Shown here in pieces: positions 23,677 through 34,400 of a stretch of DNA of 36,796 bases; position 1 is the stretch's first letter; every line of letters starts with the position of its first letter. The position numbers and the translations under genes were made by a program. The notes under the pieces were generated by a model that was not told where the DNA came from, did no database searches, and saw nothing but the letters and a program-made list of their open reading frames with translations. Source of the DNA: Bacteroides sp. (GTDB lineage: Bacteria; Bacteroidota; Bacteroidia; Bacteroidales; Bacteroidaceae). The stretch covers positions 1-36,796 of the forward strand of contig JAFURM010000039.1 of the NCBI GenBank assembly GCA_017471925.1, written 5' to 3'.

Positions 23677-26600
23677 TTACCACGCACTGCGCTCCCGGTA
23701 GTAGGGCATCGGTTCCGTCGTCCATTCCACCCGCTTGGTCACGTGGGGCAGTGCCCTCATCTCCGTGGCCGCCTCCGTATCATAGTCGGCATTGTCGGTC
23801 AGCGTCACGGCAAACACCGCGACGGCGGCATCCGTGGGCAACACCAGTTGGCGGGCGTTCCGTGGAATGTCTATGCGCAGTTTGTAGAGGCAGGCGAAGT
23901 TGTAGGAGTCATTGCCTTTGGCCGCACTGTGCTTATGGTCGGCGATGTAGGCCAGAGAGCCTTCCTTGATGTAGCCCTCGCTCTCGCCCTTCCATCCCCA
24001 CTGGCCGTAGAAGCCCGAATAGTAGGGCACCTTCAGCTCGTGCTCCACACCGTCCACCGCAAAGGTGGCCAGACGGTCGCCCTTGATGGAGGTGGCCAGG
24101 ATGAAGAGTTTGTCGGCTCCGTGGTTCTCGGGCAGGAGGATGGTGTCACCGTTGGCCCTCACGTAGTTGAAGATGGCCGGGTCGTTCTGCATCCGGAAGG
24201 AGACGCCGTCCGACACGATACGCTCGGGCATCAGTTCGGCGGCTAAGGAGTTGCCTTCGCGGTCAAAGTCTCCGGCACGGTTGAACTCGTCGGGGGTCAG
24301 TGCCACGGCGTTGTAGGCTAAGGGCACGTCGATGTTGCGGGGCATCTCTAACAGAGGCTGCTCCTTGAAGGTCACTCTGAAGGTGCGGGGCTGGAAAGCT
24401 GTTCCGCTCACCACTAAGCTGTTGCCCTCTATGGTGGCTGCACCCATCTCCTCCTCAATGCCGTTCACCTCCTTTGCTGTGGCCAAGGGGACGGCAAAGG
24501 TGATGCGGGCATTCTCATAGGCAGTGCCGTGGGCCTCGTTGATGCGCACGATGTAGCCCTCGCCGTCTTCGGCCTTCTTGATGGCCTTGATTTCCACCTG
24601 CGGATGGCTGCAGGAGAGGAACGAGTAGCTGCGTCCCAGGTTGCCGGCATGTCGGACGGTCGTGAAGACCGGCATGGGCTGGTTGAAGCAGGTGGCCTTC
24701 ATCGGGATGCCGGCCTCCGTGCGGTTGCCCTGATGGCCCACGATAGCATAGCGGAAGCTGTGATGTCCGTGGTCCTGATGGTCTTGATAGCGGTAGTGCT
24801 TGCCCGGCAGGGGAGTGTGGAAGAGGGTAAGTCTCAGGGTCTGGTCGTCGGGCTTGTCCCAACCATACTTGCAGTCGTTCAGGATGGAGATGCCATAATC
24901 TCCCTCGCGGTCGGTCAGGTCGGCCCATTGGTGGCCCAGGACTTCAAAAGCCTGCTCCGTGTTGTTGCCGCGCTCCACGTGGCCCAGCCCCAGGTCATAG
25001 GCGGCCACTTCGTTGCTCACGGTAGTGGGGAACTCGGCCTTCAGCAGGGCCTTCTCACCGCCCCACTCCACATCGTTGGCTATCTCTATCACGTCGTCAG
25101 CACCGCCTTCGGTCAGCGAGATGCGCTGCACGAACTTGCTGCCCCAGTGGCTGCGTTCCACCTTCAGGGTGGCTCTCAGGGGTCCGTCCTCCTCTACCGT
25201 CACCTTCACGTCACGGGTAATGGAGATGGAGGGGCCGTCCAGCACCTTCTTGTATATTTCCCAGGCGGGGTATTCGGTAGAGAGGTTATCGGTAAACATC
25301 ACGAGCCGGAAAGGCTTGCCCTCCTGCACCAGTTCGCGGTTGTTCTTCTTGTCCAGGATGGAGGCGATGTCGCCATTCTTGTCCAAGGTGATGCGGTAGA
25401 TGCTGTTTTCTAAGGTGTTGGGGGTTGCCTGCAGGGCGGAGGAGGCGGAGGAGCCACCGGCCTTCACGCTGTACACGGCAAAGCTCAGGGGTTCGGCCTC
25501 GGCCACGAAGAGCACTTCGGCCACGCCTTTCTTCCAGCTCACCACCTGGGCCGGCATACGCTTGCCGGCGGGCGAGGTCACGGTGACGCTCTTCACGGGT
25601 TTGGCCATCGCCACTTCGGCTTTCACCAGTTCCTTGCGTCGGGCGGCCACGGGGTTATAGACCACCACCGGCACACCGGCCACCTTGGTGTCCAAGGCAC
25701 GGGCCACGCTGCCCACTGCCGTTGTGATGTGTTCGGCAAAGCGGGTCTGGGCAATCAGTTCATCATTCCAGGAGAAGGTATAGGAGCGGGGGATGCTGGT
25801 GCCCGTCAGGTCGTCATGAAACTGGTGCCACAGGAAGCGTCGCCAGCTCTCGCGCAGTTCGTCGGCCGGATAGGCTTTTCCGCCCAGCAGCTCGGCTACC
25901 ACCGAGGCCCGTTCTGCCGCGTCGGCCAACTGTTCGTTGCGTCGGTTGAAGCGTTTCATGGCGGCCTGGGAGGTGTAGCAGCCCACGCCATGCACATCCA
26001 TCAGCAGTTCACCGTTCCACACGGGCAGTTCGGGATGCTTCTCAAAGGGATAGTAGTCTTCATAGATCTGTCCGGCCCGGGCACTGATGACCTCAATCGG
26101 GCCGTTGCCTTTCAGGGCCTGCTCCATGGAGTAGACCGAGGGAAGCGTGGGCGAACCGCCACGGTCGCCTACACCATAATATGTATAGGATGTATTATTG
26201 GGATCTTGTTTGGAGCGGTTGATGATGCGCTGGTTCACGGTAATGTCGTCATAATAATAAGAGGTGCCATAGCCTCCGGCATCACACACCGCCATGATAC
26301 GTGCCCCGTCTATGCCTTGCCACAGGCCGATGGGGAACGGCATTTTCTTGTTCTCTCCGTAAAAATCGTTTTTTCGCCACTGCAGCTTCTGTGTGGAGAA
26401 TCCCTTCAGCCCGCAGTGGGCGGCGATGGTGGGCAACGTATAGCCGAAGCCGAAGCAGTCGGGCAGGTAGATGTCGTTGCTCTTCACGCCAAATTCGTTC
26501 TTGTAGAAGGTTTGTCCCAAGAGGACATTGCGGAAAAAGGACTCCGATGCGGGGATATTGGGGTCGGTAGCTTCCCAAGCACTTCCCACCACGTTCCATC

Positions 26601-26901
26601 GTCCGGCCTTGATGTACTGTTTCACCCGCTCATACTCTTGGGGGTAATACTCCTTCATCCAGGCATACTTCTGCGCACTTTCAAAGTTGAACACATAGTT
26701 GGGAAAGCGTTCAAAGAGCCAGAAGTTCTGCACCATCGTGCGGTGCAGGTAGTCATCTATGGACTCTCTGACATCCCAGTTCCACTGGGTATCAAAGTGG
26801 GCTGTAGAGACCAGATAGGTCGTATAGGGTTTCTCCTCCTGAGCAGTCAGATGGGTACACGCCACCCCTAAGAGCAACCCGATTAGTGTCGTCTTTCTCA
26901 T
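23677..26901 (-). CDS. GH38 alpha-mannosidase, secreted
   Basis: A 1074-aa zinc-dependent retaining alpha-mannosidase of family GH38. The signal peptide (MRKTTLIGLLLGVACTHLTA) looks like signal-peptidase I, so it is probably periplasmic. N-terminal (beta/alpha)7 domain: zinc ligands H35 and D37 in STAHFDTQW, nucleophile D148 in YLPDCFGFGYTLP, and the WHQFHDDLTGTSIPRSY block with the last zinc histidine. The three-helix bundle contains CYTSQAAMKRFNRRNE. The C-terminal part is a long series of beta-sandwich domains, as usual for GH38. At 1074 aa it is at the long end for bacterial members. It follows the GH99-like gene after a terminator-like hairpin. It should trim alpha-mannosides released by upstream enzymes. 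Confidence 0.95.
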   Translation of the reverse strand: MRKTTLIGLLLGVACTHLTAQEEKPYTTYLVSTAHFDTQWNWDVRESIDDYLHRTMVQNFWLFERFPNYVFNFESAQKYAWMKEYYPQEYERVKQYIKAGRWNVVGSAWEATDPNIPASESFFRNVLLGQTFYKNEFGVKSNDIYLPDCFGFGYTLPTIAAHCGLKGFSTQKLQWRKNDFYGENKKMPFPIGLWQGIDGARIMAVCDAGGYGTSYYYDDITVNQRIINRSKQDPNNTSYTYYGVGDRGGSPTLPSVYSMEQALKGNGPIEVISARAGQIYEDYYPFEKHPELPVWNGELLMDVHGVGCYTSQAAMKRFNRRNEQLADAAERASVVAELLGGKAYPADELRESWRRFLWHQFHDDLTGTSIPRSYTFSWNDELIAQTRFAEHITTAVGSVARALDTKVAGVPVVVYNPVAARRKELVKAEVAMAKPVKSVTVTSPAGKRMPAQVVSWKKGVAEVLFVAEAEPLSFAVYSVKAGGSSASSALQATPNTLENSIYRITLDKNGDIASILDKKNNRELVQEGKPFRLVMFTDNLSTEYPAWEIYKKVLDGPSISITRDVKVTVEEDGPLRATLKVERSHWGSKFVQRISLTEGGADDVIEIANDVEWGGEKALLKAEFPTTVSNEVAAYDLGLGHVERGNNTEQAFEVLGHQWADLTDREGDYGISILNDCKYGWDKPDDQTLRLTLFHTPLPGKHYRYQDHQDHGHHSFRYAIVGHQGNRTEAGIPMKATCFNQPMPVFTTVRHAGNLGRSYSFLSCSHPQVEIKAIKKAEDGEGYIVRINEAHGTAYENARITFAVPLATAKEVNGIEEEMGAATIEGNSLVVSGTAFQPRTFRVTFKEQPLLEMPRNIDVPLAYNAVALTPDEFNRAGDFDREGNSLAAELMPERIVSDGVSFRMQNDPAIFNYVRANGDTILLPENHGADKLFILATSIKGDRLATFAVDGVEHELKVPYYSGFYGQWGWKGESEGYIKEGSLAYIADHKHSAAKGNDSYNFACLYKLRIDIPRNARQLVLPTDAAVAVFAVTLTDNADYDTEAATEMRALPHVTKRVEWTTEPMPYYRERSAW

Positions 26902-26912
26902 GGTGATTTTTA

Positions 26913-26962
26913 GAAAAGAGGGTGTGCCAAAATCTCAATGATTCGATTTTTGACGCACCCTC
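26913..26962 (-). terminator. Terminator-like hairpin between the GH99-like and GH38 genes
   Basis: Bases 26918-26932 pair with 26948-26962 at 14 of 15 positions, and on the minus strand the stem is followed by TTTTC. The stem core GAGGGTG...CACACCCTC resembles the hairpin at 34618-34662. It lies in the 76-bp gap between two same-strand genes, so it probably reduces rather than abolishes read-through. Confidence 0.7.
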
Positions 26963-26977
26963 ACATGAATCAATCAA

Positions 26978-28522
26978 TTATCTTTTCGGCTGACTGGACT
27001 GAAGGTCAATCTCCTTGCGCAACATCTTGCGGGCCTGACCCGTCAACCACAGGTAGTGGTCGGTCTTCAGGTCATCGTCAATGCCTTCGAAGGTGATGGC
27101 CAGCTCCTTTTCGGACTTGCACCAACCATCGGTAGGAGCAGGGTCTACCGGCGCATAGGCCATGAAGACCGTGGATTGCGTGCTCACCTGATAACCGGAT
27201 TTGTTCTTGTAAAGTACCTTCTCGTTCTTCGGGTTGTACACCACATAGTACTCTTCATCGGCAGCATTGCTGGGCACATCACTCTTGTTCAGCACCTTGT
27301 AGATGGCTGTGCCTTCATCAATTTCATCGAACATGGCAATGTAGAGAGCCTCGCAACCGCGACGGATGCAGTTGTGAAGCTGCGTCCAATAGAAGTTACC
27401 CTTCACGCGGGAGTTACGGGTGTAATAGGGGTGCATGTTCAGGTCCGAAGAGCCGGGATGGCAGTGGGGCACATAAATGACCTCGTTCTTCTGACACCAC
27501 TCCAAGTCCTTGGAAACCATGTTGGCAAAACCGCCTTCGTTACCGCCGGTGTTATAGCCGTTGATGTCGCCAAAGCGGCCCACGTACCAGGGCATGATGG
27601 CCTCTACGCTCTTGATGAGTTTGTGCAGACTGGTCTTTCCGGGGGTATAGGTGTCACCACCACCGGCACGCCAGTAGGTGCTGACGCCCAGCAGGATGCT
27701 GTAGCCCATCTCTTTCAGGCCGTCCACCAAGGTCTGGATATCTTCGTTGCTGTAACCACGCTCACTGGGGTTGAAACCCACGCCCCACAAGGCAATCATC
27801 GGCTTGCCGTTCTCGTGCAGGTAATACTTGCGGGTTGTCGCATAGTTGTTGTAGATGGCCTTTGCATCGTCCAGCACCTTCTGCAGACGTTGGGGATTGT
27901 AGCCGCCCAGGTCATACATCACGGCAATGGCACGCTGATACTGGTCGGAGCCGTTCATGGCATTGGCCAACACCTTGTCGAAGTGGTCCTTGCCATCGGG
28001 GTTGTCGATAACCTCGCCTACAAAGCGCTGCATCCACACACCGTCAATGCCATACTCCTGCATCCACTTGAAGTGCAGCAACACGGATGATTCGTCATAG
28101 GCACTATACACCTGAGCCGTCGTCCCGTCGGGATACTTGAACTCCGTGTCATAACCCTTTGTATATTCGCTCATGTCGGGCCACATGTCGATACTGTTGC
28201 GCAGTACGCCCGGCTTGAACATGTCGTTTTCACGGTAGTGATACCATGCGGTATTGGTGTGCTTGGCATGAGAGCAGCCGTCACCGGGGGTGCCGAACCA
28301 GCCCTGATAGCCGGCCATCACCAAGCCACGGTAGGTGGTGTACTCCTTGCCCTCCTCATGGATAGGCACATCGGCACGCGGGTCTTCCGTGGGAGTCTCA
28401 TTTCCCGGCTTTTCGGGTTCAATTGCAGGCGGAATGTAATCTTCATCACTGCCTCCGCAAGCTGCCGTACCCAGCGCCATCAGGGTACACATCATCATAT
28501 AGTAGATTTTCTTCAGAGTCAT
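26978..28522 (-). CDS. GH99-like (GH71/99) lipoprotein, putative endo-alpha-mannosidase
   Basis: A 514-aa lipoprotein (lipobox TAAC, C22) with an acidic/proline linker (residues 25-55), pointing to the cell surface. The TIM-barrel domain shows YRGLVMAGYQGWFGTPGDG, DMWPDMSEY, FKWMQEYGIDGVWMQRF and YIAMFDEIDEGTAIYK. E400 and E403 in the last motif have the same spacing as the catalytic pair E333/E336 that I recall for the GH99 endo-alpha-mannosidase of B. thetaiotaomicron. A C-terminal region of about 100 residues follows. GH99 enzymes cut inside alpha-mannan or glucosyl-mannose chains, but this subgroup is often only called GH71/99-like, so the bond cleaved is uncertain. Probably the endo-acting enzyme of the PUL. 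Confidence 0.8.
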   Translation of the reverse strand: MTLKKIYYMMMCTLMALGTAACGGSDEDYIPPAIEPEKPGNETPTEDPRADVPIHEEGKEYTTYRGLVMAGYQGWFGTPGDGCSHAKHTNTAWYHYRENDMFKPGVLRNSIDMWPDMSEYTKGYDTEFKYPDGTTAQVYSAYDESSVLLHFKWMQEYGIDGVWMQRFVGEVIDNPDGKDHFDKVLANAMNGSDQYQRAIAVMYDLGGYNPQRLQKVLDDAKAIYNNYATTRKYYLHENGKPMIALWGVGFNPSERGYSNEDIQTLVDGLKEMGYSILLGVSTYWRAGGGDTYTPGKTSLHKLIKSVEAIMPWYVGRFGDINGYNTGGNEGGFANMVSKDLEWCQKNEVIYVPHCHPGSSDLNMHPYYTRNSRVKGNFYWTQLHNCIRRGCEALYIAMFDEIDEGTAIYKVLNKSDVPSNAADEEYYVVYNPKNEKVLYKNKSGYQVSTQSTVFMAYAPVDPAPTDGWCKSEKELAITFEGIDDDLKTDHYLWLTGQARKMLRKEIDLQSSQPKR

Positions 28523-28545
28523 AGCCTAATCTTTATCAAGTTATT

Positions 28546-28592
28546 CAAGAAAAGCCGGGAGGAGAAACAGGAAAGCCTATTCCTCTCCCGGC
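28546..28592 (-). terminator. Hairpin between the DUF3823 and GH99-like genes
   Basis: GCCGGGAG (28554-28561) pairs with CTCCCGGC (28585-28592); on the minus strand the stem is followed by TTTTCTTG. The 112-bp gap holds nothing else visible. It separates the binding/transport genes from the first enzyme gene. Confidence 0.65.
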
Positions 28593-28634
28593 CATTCATC
28601 TAATACCAATCTTTTTTACCTTTTCTAATAATAC

Positions 28635-29369
28635 TTATTCAGCCTTAGGAATTTCAATCTTTACCACTTCCGTATAGTTGTACTTCTGGAAAGTATCATC
28701 CACTCTGACACCCATACGTACAAAGTAGGTATATTCAGGCTTTACCCAAACCATAAAGGAATAGGTCTTACTCAAGCCATCTTCTTCTTTATCTACTTTG
28801 TCCCACACTTTATTGATATTTGTCTTATATTTAGCCAACGTAGAATAATGGCTAATGCAGTTTGCTGCGCCACAGAATTGATTCAGGCTAAGGAACGGAC
28901 GAATATCCAAAATTCGCGGCAAGCCCTCCTCTATCGGAGCATAGAAACGACAGGACACTTGTATAGAATCGGGATAAGCTTGTTCCACCTTGAAATCGGT
29001 CAATTTCAGGTAAGGCGTTACCTCAAAATTCTGGGTCAACTTGCTTCCCAGACCTGCACGGATTGTGTCGGCGGGCCACCAAGCTCCTTCAGGCACCATA
29101 TCATACGTACCCTTGAAAAGTTTGGTATTGTTGTATGTTCCATCCTGCTTCACGGGAATATCCTGCGGATCAGGATTCTCCTTGAAGCTCTTTTCCCATA
29201 TACGGACATGACATTCACCCTGGTCAGCCAAGACATTCTCGCCCGTAGTAAGGTCTATGATGCGTCCGGTGAGGTGTGCATCCGGTGCATCGAAGTTATC
29301 CACCTCCATGCATGATGTCACCAAGAGTGCCGATGCACCTACAAACAGACTATAAATTAACTTTTTCAT
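28635..29369 (-). CDS. DUF3823-type lipoprotein, putative surface glycan-binding protein
   Basis: A 244-aa lipoprotein with lipobox VTSC (C20). The mature protein begins MEVDNFDAPDAHLTGRIIDL, the usual opening of the DUF3823 type, followed by a first beta-domain (carboxypeptidase-regulatory-like strands, KQDGTYNNTKLFKGTYDM) and a second strand-rich domain (SIQVSCRFYAPIEEG, YSFMVWVKPEYTYFVRMGV). Such proteins commonly follow SusD and are thought to bind or hold the glycan at the surface. The ATG at 29369 is chosen for the signal peptide; an upstream ATG 16 codons earlier would overlap the SusD stop. No catalytic residues are evident. Confidence 0.78.
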   Translation of the reverse strand: MKKLIYSLFVGASALLVTSCMEVDNFDAPDAHLTGRIIDLTTGENVLADQGECHVRIWEKSFKENPDPQDIPVKQDGTYNNTKLFKGTYDMVPEGAWWPADTIRAGLGSKLTQNFEVTPYLKLTDFKVEQAYPDSIQVSCRFYAPIEEGLPRILDIRPFLSLNQFCGAANCISHYSTLAKYKTNINKVWDKVDKEEDGLSKTYSFMVWVKPEYTYFVRMGVRVDDTFQKYNYTEVVKIEIPKAE

Positions 29370-29403
29370 ACTATGATTACTATTTAATTCTGTATTAATA
29401 CGA

Positions 29404-31383
29404 TTAATAACCATCATTGCGGATTACATTCGGGTTCTTGCTCAATTCACCGCCGGGCATCTGCTCGTAGTACCATCTCTTCTCGAATGTCACCTTACGG
29501 CCTTCACGCTCTACTTCGTTCAGGTAGATATACTTGTTCTCTGAAACCACATAGTAGGGAAGCAGGGTGTGGGCAAACTTTCCATCCATAAACATGACGT
29601 CAGCCACTCTCCAACGACGGAGGTCGAAGAGACGATGGTTCTCGTAGCAAAGTTCACGGGCACGCTCGTCGCGGATGTACTGCAGGTTCTCATCGATTTC
29701 GAAACCATATACTTCCATACCCAGGTCGGCAGGAGCATCCACCATCTGGTGTTCAGTGGCACCGGCACGGCGACGCAACTCGTTCACATGTTCAAAGGCT
29801 TCCTTCTTCAGGTTGTCGTTATTTGTAATAAGGCCCAATTCATAGGCTGCCTCGGCCCAGTTACAGAGCACTTCACCATAACGGAACACCTTCCAGGACT
29901 GTGTACTACCAAAGAGTACACGATCTGCTGCAGCACCGTTGTAGTTCACATACTTACGGATGAAAGCACCTGTACGGGTGTAGCCCTCGTCACCGGTTCC
30001 TTCGCAAAGGCCATACTTACCATTGATTTTCATACCGTCGGTATCTACAGAAGAAGGCTGTGCCGCTCTTACACGATAGGCATTGGTATAATCATTCGTA
30101 CTGGCTTGAACCTCCTCTGTACCATCGGCAGCGGTACCGGGATAGGATTTGTAATATCCGGCCTGGATATCCAGCACCTCACCGGAAACCGACTCGGTCA
30201 TACCGGGGAAGTAGAAATTGGCCCGGCAACGCGGTTCCATTTCATCGGTATCCCAGATGTCTTCCACCCGATCGAAGCGTACCGGATTGCCGTTTTCATC
30301 GGTAATGGCGGGCATTTCATAAAGCCCCATCAGTTCCCAGGTAGGCTGAAGAGCTGCACCTACGTTGCTGGCAAGGCCGGTACCGATAGGCAGTACCATA
30401 GTGTCCCAACAGTGGAACAAACTGGTACCTGACGGTGTAACCGTATTCGGACCATACTGCTTCACAAAGATGTCTTCCACACCGGCTAAGTCACTGATGA
30501 AGACTTCCGTATAAGCCTTCTCTTTGTCTGCACCATCATGCAGTTTGAACCCAGCATCCTGCAGGAACTTGCAAGCATCATAAGCATACTGGAAGAACTC
30601 CTGAGCATGAACAGGATCCATAATCATCAAACCGGCATCTACAGCAGGACCGGTAGTCGTGATATAGCTGCTGTACTTGGCAATAGAACCGGCATACAAC
30701 ATGGCACGGCTCATCAGAGCGGCAGCCGCATAGCGATTGGCACGGGTTACGTTCTTCACATCCGTAGAGCCGTTTTCCATGGCGAACTTCAGGTCTTCAT
30801 AGATAAACTTCCAGGACTCATACTCCGTGTTACGCGGCAGCTGGAGTTCTTCAACCGGAGCTTTCGGGTCGAGCACTCTGTCCACCAAAGGCACACCACC
30901 GTAACGCTTCACAATACCGAAGTAGTAGTAGGCACGCAGAAAGTGAGCTTCGGCCATCAAGGCATTATACTCTGATTCCTTGTAATTATCCTTATAGTTA
31001 GGAAGTTGCTCAATCATGTTGTTGATGTCGCGGATGCGGTCATAGGGCCAGTAGCCCCAGCTGTCACCGTAGGATGTACCACGTCCCACAGCCTCCATAG
31101 CCGCACTGGCGGCACTACTCTTCTGTGCCTGCCACTGGTTGCCACTGTGCCACCCACCGGCATTCACCGTGGCATAACCACGCATGTCACCGCTTTGGCC
31201 ATAGTTGAAGTCCTCAATGGGGCAGTCCTGATAGACCAGCGCCAAGTACTTCTTGACACCATTGTCGGAGGAGAGCAACACATTCTCGTAGAGCAAGCCC
31301 TTGGGTTCCAGTTCCATCTCCTCACAGGCGGTCACTGTCAGGCCCAACGCGGCTGCTGCAAATATGTATTTTAATGTCTTCAT
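29404..31383 (-). CDS. SusD/RagB-family outer-membrane nutrient-binding lipoprotein
   Basis: The 659-aa glycan-binding lid of the SusCD importer. Lipobox VTAC (C20). N-terminal SusD-like region with ELEPKGLLYENVLLSSDNGV; tetratricopeptide-like helices including ALMAEAHFLRAYYYFG and KRYGGVPLVD; and the C-terminal RagB/SusD block with NELRRRAGATEH, RDERARELCYENHRLFDLRRW. Family members usually have 500-650 residues, so this is a large example. It starts 18 bases after the SusC stop. It would sit on the SusC barrel and deliver oligosaccharides. Confidence 0.96.
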   Translation of the reverse strand: MKTLKYIFAAAALGLTVTACEEMELEPKGLLYENVLLSSDNGVKKYLALVYQDCPIEDFNYGQSGDMRGYATVNAGGWHSGNQWQAQKSSAASAAMEAVGRGTSYGDSWGYWPYDRIRDINNMIEQLPNYKDNYKESEYNALMAEAHFLRAYYYFGIVKRYGGVPLVDRVLDPKAPVEELQLPRNTEYESWKFIYEDLKFAMENGSTDVKNVTRANRYAAAALMSRAMLYAGSIAKYSSYITTTGPAVDAGLMIMDPVHAQEFFQYAYDACKFLQDAGFKLHDGADKEKAYTEVFISDLAGVEDIFVKQYGPNTVTPSGTSLFHCWDTMVLPIGTGLASNVGAALQPTWELMGLYEMPAITDENGNPVRFDRVEDIWDTDEMEPRCRANFYFPGMTESVSGEVLDIQAGYYKSYPGTAADGTEEVQASTNDYTNAYRVRAAQPSSVDTDGMKINGKYGLCEGTGDEGYTRTGAFIRKYVNYNGAAADRVLFGSTQSWKVFRYGEVLCNWAEAAYELGLITNNDNLKKEAFEHVNELRRRAGATEHQMVDAPADLGMEVYGFEIDENLQYIRDERARELCYENHRLFDLRRWRVADVMFMDGKFAHTLLPYYVVSENKYIYLNEVEREGRKVTFEKRWYYEQMPGGELSKNPNVIRNDGY

Positions 31384-31401
31384 ATATTCTATCCTTTCGT
31401 A

Positions 31402-34400
31402 TTAGAATTTTAATGTTGCACCGATGTTAAACGTACGGTTCACCGGATAACGGTAGAACAGTGATGAGTCGGCGTTACCGGAGTTGGCACTACCCTGTGC
31501 ACCGGGGCGTTCGGGGTCTATGTTGTCCAGTCCTGTAATGGTCAGCAGGTTATAGGCATTCACATAGACACGCAGGTTCTTGATACCGGCTTTGCTCACC
31601 CATTGTTTGGGCAGGGTGTAACCCAGTTCAAGGGTCTTCAGACGCAGGTAAGAACTGTTCTTGATGCCAGTAGAACCTGTATTGAAGCTGTGACCGGTAG
31701 CGGGATAGAGACCGGATACCCATTCTGTATTGGGATTCCAGGGGTCATCCGTAATGCTCACGGTGTGCCAACGATCCTTGTAGATGTCCAAAGCGGCACC
31801 ACCGTTGAAGGGACCTACTTCGGTGAACACCTCGTCATAGGAGTTATAGACACCGGCCGAGCCTTGCCAGTTCATAGAAAGGTCAACACCTCTCCATGCG
31901 GCACCCAAAGTGATACCGTAGTTGAATACCGGCAGGTTGAATGAAGCCACGGGATGGCGGTCATTGTCATTTACGATACCGTCGCCGTTCCAGTCTTCAT
32001 ACCAGTAGTCACCGGGGAGAGTGCCCTGACCATAGTTGGAACCGGTAGTACCGTGATAACGGATTTGTTCCCAATTGCTGAAACGTCCACCCTCTTCATA
32101 GGCAAACCAGATGTCCTTGTTACGACCAGAGACATTGGTGCGATACCAATTGGCCATAGAATTGCCTGCAGGGCTATCCAGATGGAAATCCCAACGGTTC
32201 TTGGTTGCGGAAACCTGCGCATTTACCCAATAGTCAATATCAAGCACCCTGTTGCGGTGTCCCAAAGAGACTTCCCAACCGAAGGTCTGGTCTTTCTCTA
32301 TGTTCTCCTGAGGCAGAGTAGCACCTACGATATCAGGAACTGTGGCCTGTGCTCTTTCTAACAGTCCGACACGTTTACGCTTGAAGAGTTCAAACGTACC
32401 ACTCAACTTACCGTTCCACAAGTCGAAGTCCAAACCGAGGTTATAGGTCTTAGAGGTATACCAAGTTTTGTCCGGATTAGGAACAGCAGTAGCGGCCACA
32501 CCTGTTACATAGGCACCATTGTAATAGTAACCAATCTTATCTTTGTTGATTTCATAAGCAACGGCAGTTTCCGGATAGGTCGTGGCCGTACCGTCATCAC
32601 CCATCTCGCCGTAAGAGGCACGCAGTTTCAGGTTGGTCATGAAGGGAACCAACTCCTTCATAAAGTCTTCTTCACTGATACGCCAACCGGCAGAAACACC
32701 AGGGAAGAAGCCCCAACGGCCATTGCTCGGATAGCTGGAAGAACCATCGTAACGGAAAGTGAAGTCTACCATGTAGCGACCTTTCCAGTCGTAGTTCAAA
32801 CGTCCCAAAATGGACTGGCGGGTCTTGTCACCGGCACCATACATTGAACCGACCTGCTCTTCATCCTCACCATAGATAAGGTATTCACCGGACAGATTCA
32901 TCACACGCTGTGCATAGAAGCTATCCCAGTTGCTATACTGTTCCTCAAACAGGACAAATGCACCCACATTGTGATCACCGAACTTATTGGCATAGTTCAG
33001 AGAGAGCTGCATCATGGTATTGTAGCTGGGGTTGGTAGTACGCTTCAGGTAGCTGTCGGAGTTACGGGCATAAGAGGCCAATGTGCCATCAGCGTTGGCA
33101 CTGTAAAGATTATAGGCACGCTTGTACTCCGTATTGTTAGAGGCTGCATAGTCGTAGCTATAGAAAGCTTTTGCACTCAGTCCCTTTACACCGGGGATGT
33201 CATAGGTCAACGCCAACGAGCCGTTGAAGTTGTTGCCCTTTTCACGGCGATAACCGGTCAAATCACTGTTGATAACAGCAACGGGGTTGTCGCTTTCCAG
33301 GAATTCCGTGGTATAAGCGGGCAAGCTATGGTCACCGTTCACATAAGCGATGGCTGTAGGCTTGTAGGTCCATGCCTTCTTGTAGACTGCCCAAATGTCG
33401 GTAAAGGGTTGGTTCTTCTCATCAATATAGCCACTCAACTGTACACTGGCCTTCAAACGCTTGGTAATTTGTGCGTCAATGTTGCTACGGAAGTTCCAAC
33501 GTTTGTAGTTCAAGGAACCGCTCTTGTAAGAACCGTTCTGCTTCATGTAACCGATGTTGAAGAAGTATTGAATCTTCTCGGAACCACCGTTCATGCTGAC
33601 GTTATACTGTTCCTGGGGAACATTGCTGTCGAAGAGCTCATCGGTCCAGTTGGTACCACGGTTGCCCGTAGAGCTATAGCCCAGGATTTGATCCCAACGA
33701 TAAGCCGGGTCGGAACGAACGGCATAGTTCTCGTTGAAACGATTCCAGGTTTTCTCATTCATCAACAGCATGTGGTCTGTAGCTGTAGCCGTTTCGGGAA
33801 TATAAAGGAAGTTCTGCCAGCCGTAGTTGGCGGAGAAGGTGATGTCGAACTTACCACCGGTATTGTCACCACGCTTGGAAGTAACCAAAATTACACCATT
33901 AGCAGCACGCACACCATAGATGGCAGCCGAGGCATCCTTCAATACAGAAACCGATTCGATTTCATTGGCATCCATACGGGAGAAGTAACCCTTGTCACGG
34001 GGAATACCGTCTACCACGATCAAAGGCTCACCCATACCACGGATATCAATGGCATTGTCATATTCACCGGGTTGAGCACTGCGCTGGGTGATACGCACAC
34101 CGGGGATTTTACCGGAAAGCATGTTTACCACGTTCTCGTTCTTGGTCACGGCAATCTCCTTGCTGGTCACAGCAGAAACGGCACCGGTCAGGGTGGCCTT
34201 CTTCTGCGTACCGTAACCTACCACAACAACCTCTTCCAAAGTGGTGTTGTCCTCTTCCAGCGTAACCTTCAGGTCGGTCTTGGCTGCCGAAACGATGGCA
34301 TCGGCATAACCGATGAAGGTAATCTTCAGCTTATCCTTGGCAGAAGCTTCAATCTGGAATTTACCATCAATGTCGGTAATGGTACCACGTGACGTGCCTA

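Noticed and set aside
25729-26871. 380-aa open frame on the + strand, opposite GH38
   Set aside because: Shadow frame; the minus strand has the zinc and nucleophile motifs of GH38.
32971-34392. 473-aa open frame on the + strand, opposite susC
   Set aside because: Antisense shadow of SusC with low-complexity I/V/G/T content and no recognisable domain.
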